This document shows positions 51,809 through 63,793 of a stretch of DNA of 64,000 nucleotides, in pieces. The notes under the pieces are model-generated. The model was not told where the DNA came from, searched no databases, and saw only the letters and a list, made by a program, of their open reading frames with translations. Location of the stretch: positions 62,001 through 126,000 of the forward strand of contig NZ_AULZ01000013.1 in assembly GCF_000422545.1 (NCBI RefSeq), read 5' to 3'. This stretch comes from Desulfocurvibacter africanus subsp. africanus DSM 2603 (GTDB lineage Bacteria; Desulfobacterota; Desulfovibrionia; Desulfovibrionales; Desulfovibrionaceae). Both the position numbers and the translations under genes were made by a program. The stretch's first letter is position 1, and each line of letters begins with the position of its first letter.

Positions 51809-53969
51809 TGTCGACGTTCACCACTGCTAAGGTTTGGAGACGGATTTCCGACGGAATCTCAGCCTGCGATATCACCGGCAGGTTCGGAATGAACCTGGTG
51901 ATGAGCTGGGCAAGATGCGGCCTGACGGAGGGCGAGGTGAGCAGCACCGGCTGACCATCGCCGGCCACGGCGTTCTCGTGCGTCTTGCTGATGGCCTTGA
52001 TAATGCGCTGGGCCTGCATGGGGTCCATGGACAGATACGCGCCATGATCGGTCTGGCGCAGGTTTTCCTGAAACACGCGCTCCAGGCTCTGGTGCAGGGT
52101 GATCATGGACAGGGTGCCGTCGCCGCCCAGGTAGGGCTTGATGATGGTCCTGCTCAGTCTGCCGCGCACATACTCCGTGAGCTGGTCCGGATCTTTTACG
52201 GCCGAGCCGAAGTCGGCCATGGCCTCCACGATTGTCAGCAGGTCGCGGATGGATACGTTTTCCTTGACCAGGTTCTGGAGCACCTTCTGCACGCTGCCCA
52301 GGGGCAGGATATCGGGCACCAGTTCCTCCACGACCTTGGGCGCGCGTTTGGCCAAGTGGTCCAGCAGGCTCTGAATCTCCTGGCGACCCAGGAACTCGTG
52401 CAGATTATGCCGGAATACCTCGGTCAGGTGCGTGGCTATGACCGTCGAGGGATCGACCACGGTATATCCGGCGAGCATGGCTTCTTCCTTCTGACGTTCG
52501 GGTATCCACAGGGCCGGCAGGTTGAAGGCCGGCTCGCGCGTCTCGATGCCCTTGATGCGGTGCTTCACGTCGCCCGGATCCATGGCCAGCAGATGGTCGA
52601 TGAGGATTTCGGCCGAGGCCACCTCATTGCCCTTGATGACCACGGTGTACTGTCCCGGCTTGAGCTGCAGGTTGTCACGCAGGTGCAGCGAGGGCACGAT
52701 CACGCCCATGTCCAGGGCGAACTGGCGGCGGATCGAGCGAATGCGCGCCAGCAGGTTGCCGTTCTGCTCTTCGTCCACGAGCGGGATGAGCCCGTAACCC
52801 ACTTCCAGCTCCAGCACGTCGAGGGGCAGCAGGGCTTGGACTTCCTCCGGCGTGTCGAGGCTCGAAGGCTGCTCGCCGGCTTTGCCGCCCGGCAAGGCCT
52901 TGGCGCCGGACTTGGAGCCGAGTTTACCGCTGGCCTTGCCTCTATCGGGAGCCAGACTGTCCACGGAATCACGGTGCACTTGGGTGGCTTTGGAGACGAC
53001 GAAGATCAATACCGAAAGGACAAGGAACGGCACCGTGGGCATGCCGGGCACGATCGCGAAAACCAGCAGAATGGCCGACACGAGCTTGAGAGCCCGCGGA
53101 TGGAAGGTCAACTGGGCCAGGAATTCCTCGCCCATCTTGGCTTCGGCCGCGGCGCGCGAAACAATGATGCCGGCCGAGGTCGAGATGATGAGCGAAGGGA
53201 TGGTTGAGACCAGACCGTCGCCGATGGTCAGCAGGGTATAGATCTGGGCGGCCTCCATCCAGTTCATGTCCTTCTGGATCATGCCGATGAGGATGCCGCC
53301 GATGATATTCACGAAGGTGATGAGCAGGCCGGCGTTCACGTCGCCCTGCACGAACTTGCCCGCGCCATCCATGGCGCCGTAGAAGTCAGCCTCGCGGCGC
53401 AGGTTCGAGCGCTGGAGCGTGGCCTCCTTCTCGTCGATGAGCCCGGCGTTGAGGTCGGCCTCGATGGCCATCTGCTTGCCGGGCATTGCGTCCAGGGTAA
53501 AGCGCGCGGCGACTTCGGCGATACGCGTGGTGCCCGTGGTGATGACCATCTTGTTCAGGAAGAACAGGATGAGGAAGATGACGATGCCGACGAAATAGTT
53601 GCCGCCTACGACGAATTCGCCGAAGGCCCTGATGACGTTACCCGCGGCCTCGGTGCCCCCGTCGCCGTGGAGCAGGATGAGGCGCGTGGTGGCCACGTTG
53701 AGCGACAGACGCAGCAGGGTGGTCACCAACAGAAGGCTCGGAAAGATGGAAAACTCGAGCGGCGAGCTCATGAACATGGTGGTCACGAGCACCACCAGCG
53801 AGAGCGAGATGCTCAAGGTGAGCATGAGGTCGATGAACAGGGTGGGCAGCGGCACGAGCATGACGAAAAGGATCGTCACCACGCCCGCGGCGAGCATGAT
53901 GTCGCCCTGACGTGCGAAGCGCTCGTAGTTCAAGCTGAGTGTGCTGCTCTTTGCCGCTTTGCTAGCCAT
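51798..53969 (-). CDS. flhA: Flagellar export apparatus protein FlhA
   Basis: FlhA (723 residues) is the large export-gate protein of the flagellar type III system. Eight membrane segments lie within the first 340 residues, with the FHIPEP-family cytoplasmic loop motif (RIAEVAARFTLDAMPGKQMAIEADLNAGLI). The C-terminal cytoplasmic domain (from about 365) binds chaperone-substrate complexes. A basic linker with several lysines separates the two. flhB is upstream, 33 bases away. Confidence 0.95.
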   Translation of the reverse strand: MASKAAKSSTLSLNYERFARQGDIMLAAGVVTILFVMLVPLPTLFIDLMLTLSISLSLVVLVTTMFMSSPLEFSIFPSLLLVTTLLRLSLNVATTRLILLHGDGGTEAAGNVIRAFGEFVVGGNYFVGIVIFLILFFLNKMVITTGTTRIAEVAARFTLDAMPGKQMAIEADLNAGLIDEKEATLQRSNLRREADFYGAMDGAGKFVQGDVNAGLLITFVNIIGGILIGMIQKDMNWMEAAQIYTLLTIGDGLVSTIPSLIISTSAGIIVSRAAAEAKMGEEFLAQLTFHPRALKLVSAILLVFAIVPGMPTVPFLVLSVLIFVVSKATQVHRDSVDSLAPDRGKASGKLGSKSGAKALPGGKAGEQPSSLDTPEEVQALLPLDVLELEVGYGLIPLVDEEQNGNLLARIRSIRRQFALDMGVIVPSLHLRDNLQLKPGQYTVVIKGNEVASAEILIDHLLAMDPGDVKHRIKGIETREPAFNLPALWIPERQKEEAMLAGYTVVDPSTVIATHLTEVFRHNLHEFLGRQEIQSLLDHLAKRAPKVVEELVPDILPLGSVQKVLQNLVKENVSIRDLLTIVEAMADFGSAVKDPDQLTEYVRGRLSRTIIKPYLGGDGTLSMITLHQSLERVFQENLRQTDHGAYLSMDPMQAQRIIKAISKTHENAVAGDGQPVLLTSPSVRPHLAQLITRFIPNLPVISQAEIPSEIRLQTLAVVNVDNAS

Positions 53970-54002
53970 ATCTTTGACACCGCGTCCTGCTTGCCCGGGC
54001 CT

Positions 54003-55076
54003 TTAGCCGGCTCGTTTCTTCCTGAATTTGTGCAGCCTGGCCAAGATGGTGGCTACGGCCTTGTACAGATCCTCGGGGATGATGTCCCCAACCTCGACCT
54101 GATCATACAAAGCCCGTGCCAGGGGTTTGTTTTCGCGGATGGGCACGCCCGCCTCCCGCGCCATTTCCCTGATGCGCTTGGCCATGTGATCGGCGCCCTT
54201 GGCCACCACGAGCGGCGCGGGAGCCTTGGAGAGATCGTAGCTCAGAGCCACGGCGAAGTGCGTGGGGTTGGTCACCACCACATCCGCCTTGGGCACGTTA
54301 TGGAGCATGCGGCTCATGGACATGGCCATCATCTTTTGCTTCTGTCTCTGCCGTATTTTCGGGTCGCCCTCGGCCTGCTTGCGCTCGTCCTTGACCTCGT
54401 CCTTGGTCATCTTGAGCTTTTCCTCGTAGTCCCAGCGCGTATAGACCGTATCGATCACGGCCACGGTGATCATGGGGATAAGCGAGTAGAGGACCATCTT
54501 GTAGCTGACCGTTAGCATGTATACGGCAATGCCTTCGGTGGTCTGGCTGAACAGCGGCAGCAGGTTGTTCATCTCATGGCGCAGCAGGATGATCGGGCCG
54601 ATGGCCACGGCCGCCGCGCCAAGAATGCTTCGCGCCAGGCGCACGAAGGCGTCCACGTTGAATATGAGCCGCTTGATGCCGCCGACGATGTTGACGAATT
54701 TTTCCATTTTAGGCTTGAAGACCTTGGTGGTCCACAACTGGCCGACTTGTATTCGGTTGATCACGAAGGCGGCCAGGGCCAGGCTGAACAACACAGGCAG
54801 GAGCATTTTGGCCAGATGCACGGCCAGATCCACGAACAGGATATACAAGCCCTCGGTGGTCAGCTCCAGGTTGCCCCAATTCGAAAGAAAGCTGGCGAAG
54901 AGGCTCTTCATCTCGTCGCCGATGAAGCCGATGAGCAGACGCAGAACGAGCAGCCCGACCAGGATCACGGCCAGCTTGGAAAGCTCCTGGCTGCGGGGGA
55001 CGTTGCCTTCGTCGCGGGACTTTTTACGTCGCTTTGCTGTGGCTGATTCTGTTTTACTGGGATCACTTTGGGGCAT
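54003..55076 (-). CDS. flhB: Flagellar export switch protein FlhB
   Basis: FlhB (357 residues) has a basic cytoplasmic start (TAKRRKKSRDEGNVPRSQEL), four membrane segments and a C-terminal domain that cleaves itself at the NPTH sequence (VVVTNPTHFAVAL near residue 270) to switch export from hook to filament proteins. Conserved RKKSRDEGNVPRS and VKDERKQAEGDP flank the membrane part. It is in the order fliR-flhB-flhA seen in many bacteria. Confidence 0.95.
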   Translation of the reverse strand: MPQSDPSKTESATAKRRKKSRDEGNVPRSQELSKLAVILVGLLVLRLLIGFIGDEMKSLFASFLSNWGNLELTTEGLYILFVDLAVHLAKMLLPVLFSLALAAFVINRIQVGQLWTTKVFKPKMEKFVNIVGGIKRLIFNVDAFVRLARSILGAAAVAIGPIILLRHEMNNLLPLFSQTTEGIAVYMLTVSYKMVLYSLIPMITVAVIDTVYTRWDYEEKLKMTKDEVKDERKQAEGDPKIRQRQKQKMMAMSMSRMLHNVPKADVVVTNPTHFAVALSYDLSKAPAPLVVAKGADHMAKRIREMAREAGVPIRENKPLARALYDQVEVGDIIPEDLYKAVATILARLHKFRKKRAG

Positions 55077-55092
55077 GGCCGCTTCCCGGACT

Positions 55093-55884
55093 TCAGCGCG
55101 CTAAGGGCGCGCCGAGCATGAAGATGGAGTGGAACATGGCGTCCATGTTGATGATGAACTGACCCACATAACGGGCCATGATCGTGAACATCAACCCCAG
55201 GAAAAGGAAGCCGGTGATGATCTTGAGCGGGAAACCGAAGGACAGGATGCTCATTTGCGGCGCGGCGCGGCCCACCAGGGCGATGGCCAGGTCCACCAGG
55301 AACACGGCCACCATGACCGGCGCGGCTATCTTGATGCCTAAAACAAAAATTTGACTGGACATGCCGAGCACTTCACGGGCCAGGGCCGGGCTCAGGTACA
55401 GGCCGCCAGGAGGAATGCGCTGGAAGGATTCGGCCAAGGCGCGCAGCAGCAACAGGTGCCCATCCAGGATCAGGAAGGTCATGAAGGTGACCATGTACAT
55501 GAAGTGGCCGGTGATGGATTCGTTCGTGCCCGTCATAGGGTCGGCCACGTTGACCATGGAGAAGCCCATCTGGAAGCCGATGAGGCTGCCGCCGGTCTGC
55601 ACTGCGGCGAAAAGAACGTTGACCACTATGCCCATGACGAGGCCCAGGGTGATCTCGCCGATGAGCATGACGACGATAGTCCATATATTTGCCGGGAATT
55701 GCTGCCCGGGAAAGCTCAAAGCCGGCCACACGGCGATGGTCAGGATCAGGCACAGGGCAGCCTTGAGCGGAGTCGGGGTCACCTTGCCGCCATAGAAGGG
55801 CATGATGAACAGCACGAGACTGATGCGCATCAGGGTAAGCAGGAAGCTGAGAAAGTCGGCCGGATTGAAGTTGAAGAGATTCAT
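55093..55884 (-). CDS. fliR: Flagellar export apparatus protein FliR
   Basis: FliR (263 residues) has about six membrane segments and joins FliP and FliQ in the export gate. Typical stretches are LMRISLVLFIMPFYGG, GEITLGLVMGIVVNVLFAAVQTGGSLIGFQMGF and LVDLAIALVGRAAPQMSILSFGFPLKI. The ATG at 55884 is chosen because the family begins there; upstream residues to 55971 lack conservation. There is no strong ribosome site (GCAGCGC). It is the first gene of the visible operon on the minus strand. Confidence 0.93.
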   Translation of the reverse strand: MNLFNFNPADFLSFLLTLMRISLVLFIMPFYGGKVTPTPLKAALCLILTIAVWPALSFPGQQFPANIWTIVVMLIGEITLGLVMGIVVNVLFAAVQTGGSLIGFQMGFSMVNVADPMTGTNESITGHFMYMVTFMTFLILDGHLLLLRALAESFQRIPPGGLYLSPALAREVLGMSSQIFVLGIKIAAPVMVAVFLVDLAIALVGRAAPQMSILSFGFPLKIITGFLFLGLMFTIMARYVGQFIINMDAMFHSIFMLGAPLAR

Positions 55885-56126
55885 GGCGCGCTGCGAGCAA
55901 AAAACAAGCCAGCATGACAGTCGGATTAAGGCCACGCGGATCGGTAAGCTATGTGATGTGCAGAATGCCACGCATTCGCCATCGCTAATTGATCTTTCCT
56001 GTGAACGTGACGCCGCGCAAACTCGTGCCGGACGGTTCGACCTTGATAAGATGCCTTCACAAGCGGATAGAGAGGCATTATCGTGCCCTTGAGCCTTCCC
56101 CCAAGCTATGCCCTTTGGAGACCCGC

Positions 56127-57389
56127 ATGTTGTTCAAGAAGCCTTCAGCCTCGCATGGGCAGGATGCCTGCTGAGAGGCCCAGCCCAGGCCGGGGTCGGC
56201 GACCCCGGCAATCAAGCGTCCCGACACGCTGTCCGCGGCCGACAGCGTCCCTTGTTGCGGTCCGGCGCCTCAGCCCGTTGCGGGCGAGATCCGCGAGTCG
56301 ATCCACTCTCCTGAGATGTCACCTATCGGTTTTGCGGGAGATCGACCCGGCTACCGCCAGGAGCGCTTTGTCCTGGGCTGGCACGCGACCTCTTTGGGAC
56401 CCGTGCCGCAAGTGGCCACCCATTTGTCCGCCGCCGACCGCCTGGGGGGCGTGGGCGTGCGCTGGGGCATCGGCCGGGGGCGCTACCGTGTGATCCCGGG
56501 CCTCTACGCCGTGGGCTCTCCCGGCGCGCAGAGTCCGGTCATCGTCACGGCCAATTATAAGCTGACTTTTGACGCCCTGCGCAAGGAATTGTCCGGCTTG
56601 GGCGCTTGGCTGCTCGTGCTGGATACCAAGGGCGTCAACGTCTGGTGCGCGGCGGGCAAGAAAATCTTCAGCGCCGAGGAGATCGTGCGCCGCGTGCGCG
56701 CCTGCGGTCTGGAACGGCTGGTCGCCCACCGCACCCTGGTGCTGCCCCAGCTGGCAGCGCCGGGCGTGGCCGCGCGGGAAGTGCGGCGAGGCTGCGGCTT
56801 CAAGGCCGTGTTCGGCCCCGTGTGCGCCAGCGACCTAAAAGCTTTCATAGCGGCGGATATGCAAGCCTCCCCGGAGATGCGCAGGGTTTCCTTCGGCCTG
56901 TGGGACCGACTCGCCGTCGCACCCGTGGAGATCCATAACGCGCGCCGCAAGGCCCTGTACGCGGCCCTGATTCTGCTCGTTCTGGCAGGCCTTGGACCCG
57001 GCGTCTGGTCCCTGGGGCGCATGCTCGACCGCTGGCCGGCGGCCTTCGGCTCCTTGGTCCTGGGCTTTTTCGGCGGAGCCTTCATCATGCCGGCGCTGCT
57101 GCCCTGGCTGCCTTTCCGCGCCTTCGCCCTCAAGGGCGGCCTGGCCGGACTGGCCATGGGAACGCTTGCGGCGGCCTTGTTCGCGGGCGGCCTCGGCTGG
57201 CTGGATGGCTTGGCCATGATCCTGGCCGCGACAGTCGTGGGCTCCTGGTACGGGCTCAACTACACCGGATCGAGCACCTTCACTTCGCCATCGGGCGTGG
57301 AACGCGAATTGCGCCGCTACATGCCGGCGCAAGCCGTATTGACGCTGGCGGCCCTGATCGCCTGGCTCGTGTCGCCCTTCGCGGCATGA
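56127..57389 (+). CDS. hgcA: Mercury-methylation corrinoid protein HgcA (candidate selenocysteine at codon 16)
   Basis: HgcA carries a corrinoid that passes a methyl group to Hg(II), making methylmercury. The diagnostic cap-helix motif NVWCAAGKKIF is present, with its cobalt-facing cysteine, followed by about five membrane helices. A start at 56316 gives 357 residues but has no good ribosome site. An ATG at 56127 with GGAG six bases upstream is in the same frame and gives 420 residues if the TGA at 56172-56174 is read as selenocysteine (local sequence GQDAC-U-EAQPRP). The stretch after the TGA is coding-like (about 80% GC at third positions) and contains SVPCCGPAP. No ATG, GTG or TTG lies between the TGA and 56316. 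A hairpin suited to SECIS follows the TGA. Identity as HgcA is firm; the selenocysteine reading is a hypothesis. Confidence 0.88.
56175..56208 (+). promoter_or_regulatory. Candidate bacterial SECIS hairpin in hgcA
   Basis: Fifteen bases after the TGA, CCGGGGTC (56190-56197) pairs perfectly with GACCCCGG (56201-56208) around a GGC loop, placing two G residues at the loop start 24 bases past the TGA. This is within the range accepted for bacterial SECIS elements, but GC-rich DNA makes chance hairpins common. Confidence 0.45.
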
Positions 57390-57425
57390 CGCGGCAAACA
57401 TATGATTTATGGATATTTGGAGCAT

Positions 57426-58763
57426 ATGACCCAAGCATTTCCGGATCACGAGGCAGTTGCGCCGGCTTTCCGCCGCCTCCCGTCAAAGTTCTTCGTCGAG
57501 TGCACCACGCGCTGCAACCTGCGCTGCGCCATGTGCGTCAAGCAGACCAAAGGCTGCGAGATCATCGAAGCCGACATGCCATTGGCCATGTTCGAGCGTT
57601 TGCTTCCGGCCATGGCCCAAGCCGATGCGCTGGTGCTCAACGGCGTCGGTGAATCCCTGCTGCACCCGGAGCTTCCCCGCATGGTGGCGCTGGCTCGGCA
57701 AGCCATGCCGCAAAGCGGCTGGATCGGCTTCCAGTCAAACGGCCTGCTGCTCACGCGCGAGCGCGCCCAGGCCTTGCTGCTCGCCGGACTGGACAGGCTC
57801 TGCCTTTCCGTGGACTCCTGCTCGCCCGAAACCTTGCGCCAAGTGCGTGCAGGCGCTGAACTGAAAGGGCTGGAGCGGGCTCTGGCCGTACTGCGCGAGG
57901 CCCAAGCCGCCACGCGGCCGGAGGGGAGCAGACGTTTCGAGGCCGGAGTGGAGGTCGTCGTGAGCGACGAAACCCTGGACGGCCTGCCGGAGTTGATCGA
58001 GTGGGTCGCGGATCGCGGGGCGTCCTTCGTGTTGGCCAGCCAGTTGCTTCCGTATGACCGTAGCGCCGCCAAGGGTTCATTGTTCGGCGCGAGCCCGGAC
58101 GCGTGCCTGGATTTCTTCGCGCCGTGGCGATCCAAGGCGATCGAGCAGGGCCTGGATCTGTCGCGCTTCCTGGCCGCCTATTTTACTTTCCTGCGCAGCG
58201 AGCAGGACGTGCGCCTCATCCGCTTCGTGGAGGCCATGGCCGCCGAAGCAGAGCGCAAAGGCATTCCGCTACACCTGCCCAATCTCGTGATCGAGGACCT
58301 TGGCAAGCTCGACCGCGTGCGCGAAACATTCGCCCGGGCCGAACAGGCCGCGGTCCGGCGCGGCCTGCGCCTGACCTTGCCCGCGGTCTCGCCCAGGCTG
58401 GACCGGCGTTGCGACTTCATGGAGGACGGCGGCGTGTTCATCACGGCCTCGGGCGACGTCACGCCATGCTACTTCCTGTGGCACGGCTACTCCTGTTTCC
58501 TGGACGGCGCGCTGAAGCGCGTGCGGCCCAAGATATTCGGCAACGTGCGCGAGCGCGAATTGCAGGACATCTGGAATGGGCGGGAGTTTCAGGCCTTCCG
58601 GCGCGAGGTGCTTGAATACGCCTATCCGCACTGCGGCAGTTGCACCGCCGCGCCCTGCGCCGACATCCTGGGCGAGCAGGCCTTCGAGTACGACTGCCAT
58701 GGCGTGGAAGTGCCCTGCGGCCACTGTCCCTGGTGCTCCGGGGGCTTCCATTGTCTGTCCTGA
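57426..58763 (+). CDS. Radical SAM/SPASM-domain protein between hgcA and hgcB
   Basis: The 445-residue protein has the radical SAM cluster motif CTTRCNLRCAMC (CxxxCxxC near residue 37), then the partial TIM-barrel features LNGVGESLLHPEL and FQSNGLLLT. The C-terminal part (from about 330) is SPASM/twitch-like with further cysteines: CDFMEDGGVFITASGDVTPCYFLWHGY, YAYPHCGSCTAAPC and CGHCPWCSGGFHCLS. Such enzymes modify peptides or proteins. GGAG is five bases from the ATG. It lies 36 bases after hgcA and 71 before hgcB, so it is probably co-transcribed, but a role in mercury methylation is not shown. Confidence 0.85.
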   Translation: MTQAFPDHEAVAPAFRRLPSKFFVECTTRCNLRCAMCVKQTKGCEIIEADMPLAMFERLLPAMAQADALVLNGVGESLLHPELPRMVALARQAMPQSGWIGFQSNGLLLTRERAQALLLAGLDRLCLSVDSCSPETLRQVRAGAELKGLERALAVLREAQAATRPEGSRRFEAGVEVVVSDETLDGLPELIEWVADRGASFVLASQLLPYDRSAAKGSLFGASPDACLDFFAPWRSKAIEQGLDLSRFLAAYFTFLRSEQDVRLIRFVEAMAAEAERKGIPLHLPNLVIEDLGKLDRVRETFARAEQAAVRRGLRLTLPAVSPRLDRRCDFMEDGGVFITASGDVTPCYFLWHGYSCFLDGALKRVRPKIFGNVRERELQDIWNGREFQAFRREVLEYAYPHCGSCTAAPCADILGEQAFEYDCHGVEVPCGHCPWCSGGFHCLS

Positions 58764-58834
58764 TGACCGCCCGACGACTGCCTGATGCCGCATAATGACC
58801 GCATGACGGCCCAGGAGAGGAGAGAAGAGGAGCG

Positions 58835-59125
58835 ATGCAGGAATTACGTTATCTGAGCGGCGTGGCCAGCCTGGAGCTGAACCGTGACAAATGCGCAGGC
58901 TGCGGCATGTGCACCGTGGTCTGTCCGCATCGCGTGTTCGAATTCCGCGAGGGCAAGGCCGAGGCCGTGGATCGCGACGCATGCATGGAGTGCGGCGCCT
59001 GCGCCCTGAATTGCCCGACCGGCGCCATCCGCGTCAGCCCCGGCGTCGGCTGCGCCCAGGCCATCATCAAGGGCTGGCTCACGGGCGGGCCGCCGAACTG
59101 CGATTGCGGGTCGGACTGCTGCTAA
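58835..59125 (+). CDS. hgcB: Mercury-methylation ferredoxin HgcB
   Basis: HgcB (96 residues) is a 2[4Fe-4S] ferredoxin that reduces the HgcA corrinoid. Clusters: CAGCGMCTVVCP and CMECGACALNCP. Beyond the ferredoxin fold are extra cysteines (VGCAQAI, then NCDCGSDCC) including the C-terminal CC pair typical of HgcB and thought to bind mercury. AGGAG is close upstream of the ATG. The gene follows the radical SAM gene. Together with hgcA this is the complete known pair needed for mercury methylation. Confidence 0.93.
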   Translation: MQELRYLSGVASLELNRDKCAGCGMCTVVCPHRVFEFREGKAEAVDRDACMECGACALNCPTGAIRVSPGVGCAQAIIKGWLTGGPPNCDCGSDCC

Positions 59126-59170
59126 GCCGCAGCCGAAACGGTCAGGTATTTCTTTGAGGCTCGCTACAGC

Positions 59171-60163
59171 TCATCTGCCGGGCTCGGCATTGTTCCGGCC
59201 GTTGCGCTCCTGTCCTGGGCGATTGGAGGCCAAGTATTTCTTCTCATAGTCCGTGTACTTGACCCCGAGCATGGCCATGGCCAGTTCCACGCACAGCTCG
59301 GCCGTGCCGTTGGCCTTGTCGAGCAGCGGATTGACCTCGATGATGTCGAAGCCGATGAGCTCCACGCCCGCTCCGATGGAGCGCATGATGAAGGATATCT
59401 CGCGGTGGGTCAGGCCGCCGCGCGTGGTGATGCCCGTGCCCGGCGCCACGCGCTTGTCCATGACGTCGGCGTCGAAGCTCACGTACACGCCGTTGGTGCC
59501 GCGGCTGACGACGTCCACGGCCTCCTGCATGACCCTGGCCAGGCCCCGGTTCTCGATGTCGAAGGTCGTGAACATACGGATGCCCATGCGTGTCAGGAAT
59601 TTGCGCTCCTCGGGATCGATGTCCTTGGCGCCCACGATGCACACGTCCTCGGGCCGCACCTTGGGTGCGAAACCCAGGCAGTTCACCAACTCCGGCATGC
59701 CGTGACCAAGCGAGATGGCCAGGGGCATGCCGTGCACGTTGCCGCTGGGGCTCGTTTCGGGCGTATTGGCGTCGGGATGCGCATCGATCCAGATGAGGCC
59801 GATGCGGCCGCGAGCCTTGGCCGCTCCTGCCACGGAGCCGATGGCCGTGGAGTGATCGCCGCCCAGCACTATGGGCATATGCCCGTCCTCTATGGCCTTG
59901 GCCGTGAAGCGGGCCAGGGTTTCGGACGTGCGGATGATCTCGCGCAGCTTGGCCTGCTCGCGCTCGGCCGGAGACAGCGGGTCCAGGGAAAAGTTGCGCA
60001 GCACGTCGATGTCGCCGGCGTCGCGGTAGTCTATGCCCGCATAGCGCAAGGCTTCGAAAATGCCTGCGTAGCGCAGAGCAGTAGGGCCCATGTCAACGCC
60101 GAGCTTGCTGACTCCCAGATCCAGGGGCACGCCGATGACTTGCACGGATTTGTGATTGAGCAT
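59171..60163 (-). CDS. Arginase (ureohydrolase family)
   Basis: The 330-residue protein hydrolyses arginine (or a guanidino compound) to ornithine and urea with two Mn ions. Metal ligands lie in LGGDHSTAIGS, IWIDAHPDANTPETSPSGNVHG and VSFDADVMDKR. The TSPSGNVHGMPLA stretch is like true arginases rather than agmatinases. The third motif, DADVMDKRVAPGTG, differs from the usual DVDxxDP, so the second aspartate spacing deserves checking. AAGGA precedes the ATG. It is convergent with hgcB. Confidence 0.87.
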   Translation of the reverse strand: MLNHKSVQVIGVPLDLGVSKLGVDMGPTALRYAGIFEALRYAGIDYRDAGDIDVLRNFSLDPLSPAEREQAKLREIIRTSETLARFTAKAIEDGHMPIVLGGDHSTAIGSVAGAAKARGRIGLIWIDAHPDANTPETSPSGNVHGMPLAISLGHGMPELVNCLGFAPKVRPEDVCIVGAKDIDPEERKFLTRMGIRMFTTFDIENRGLARVMQEAVDVVSRGTNGVYVSFDADVMDKRVAPGTGITTRGGLTHREISFIMRSIGAGVELIGFDIIEVNPLLDKANGTAELCVELAMAMLGVKYTDYEKKYLASNRPGQERNGRNNAEPGR

Positions 60164-60459
60164 GGGGTGTCCTTACACGCCGTTCATGACGGATTCGGGT
60201 CGGACCGGCGGTGCAGCCGGAAAGGTTCGGAATCTGGAAACGTCGCTGATGTGCTCCAAGCCGCCCCGAAATGCAAGCCGGCGAGAAATGCCCGGCCGCG
60301 GCGATTGCCGAGCGCGAGGTTGTGCGTTATATTCCCGCGCTTCCAAGCCACGGCGACGCCAGACGCTTCGGCCGCGAAAGCGCCTTGCGCCGGGCGGATC
60401 GATCAGGTAAATCCCCTGCGTTCCCGCCTAGCGCCAACCTCTCACGACCAGCGAACGCC

Positions 60460-63693
<3,234 letters not shown>

Positions 63694-63717
63694 CCGCTGT
63701 TCATCGCAAAAGGTAAA

Positions 63718-63760
63718 ATGCCTTCGGCGGCCGGGGGAGCGAGCGCTCCCTCGGCCCCAT
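63718..63760. repeat. Multi-hairpin repeat, fragment D (first module only)
   Basis: ATGCCTTCGGCGGCCGGGGGAGCG...CGCTCCCTCGGCCCC matches the opening of the copies at 19535 and 42788 (ATGCCTCCGGCGGCTGGGGGAG), with changes on both arms that keep the hairpin. It follows carB by 24 bases. Confidence 0.65.
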
Positions 63761-63793
63761 GTGATTTTATAGAATACGGAGGGCAGGGAGCAC

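Noticed and set aside
56083-56493. Other open frames at 56083-56493 and 56108-56314 overlapping the hgcA leader.
   Set aside because: They are in different frames from HgcA, end inside it, and are rich in Arg, Pro and Ser as expected of shifted GC-rich coding sequence.
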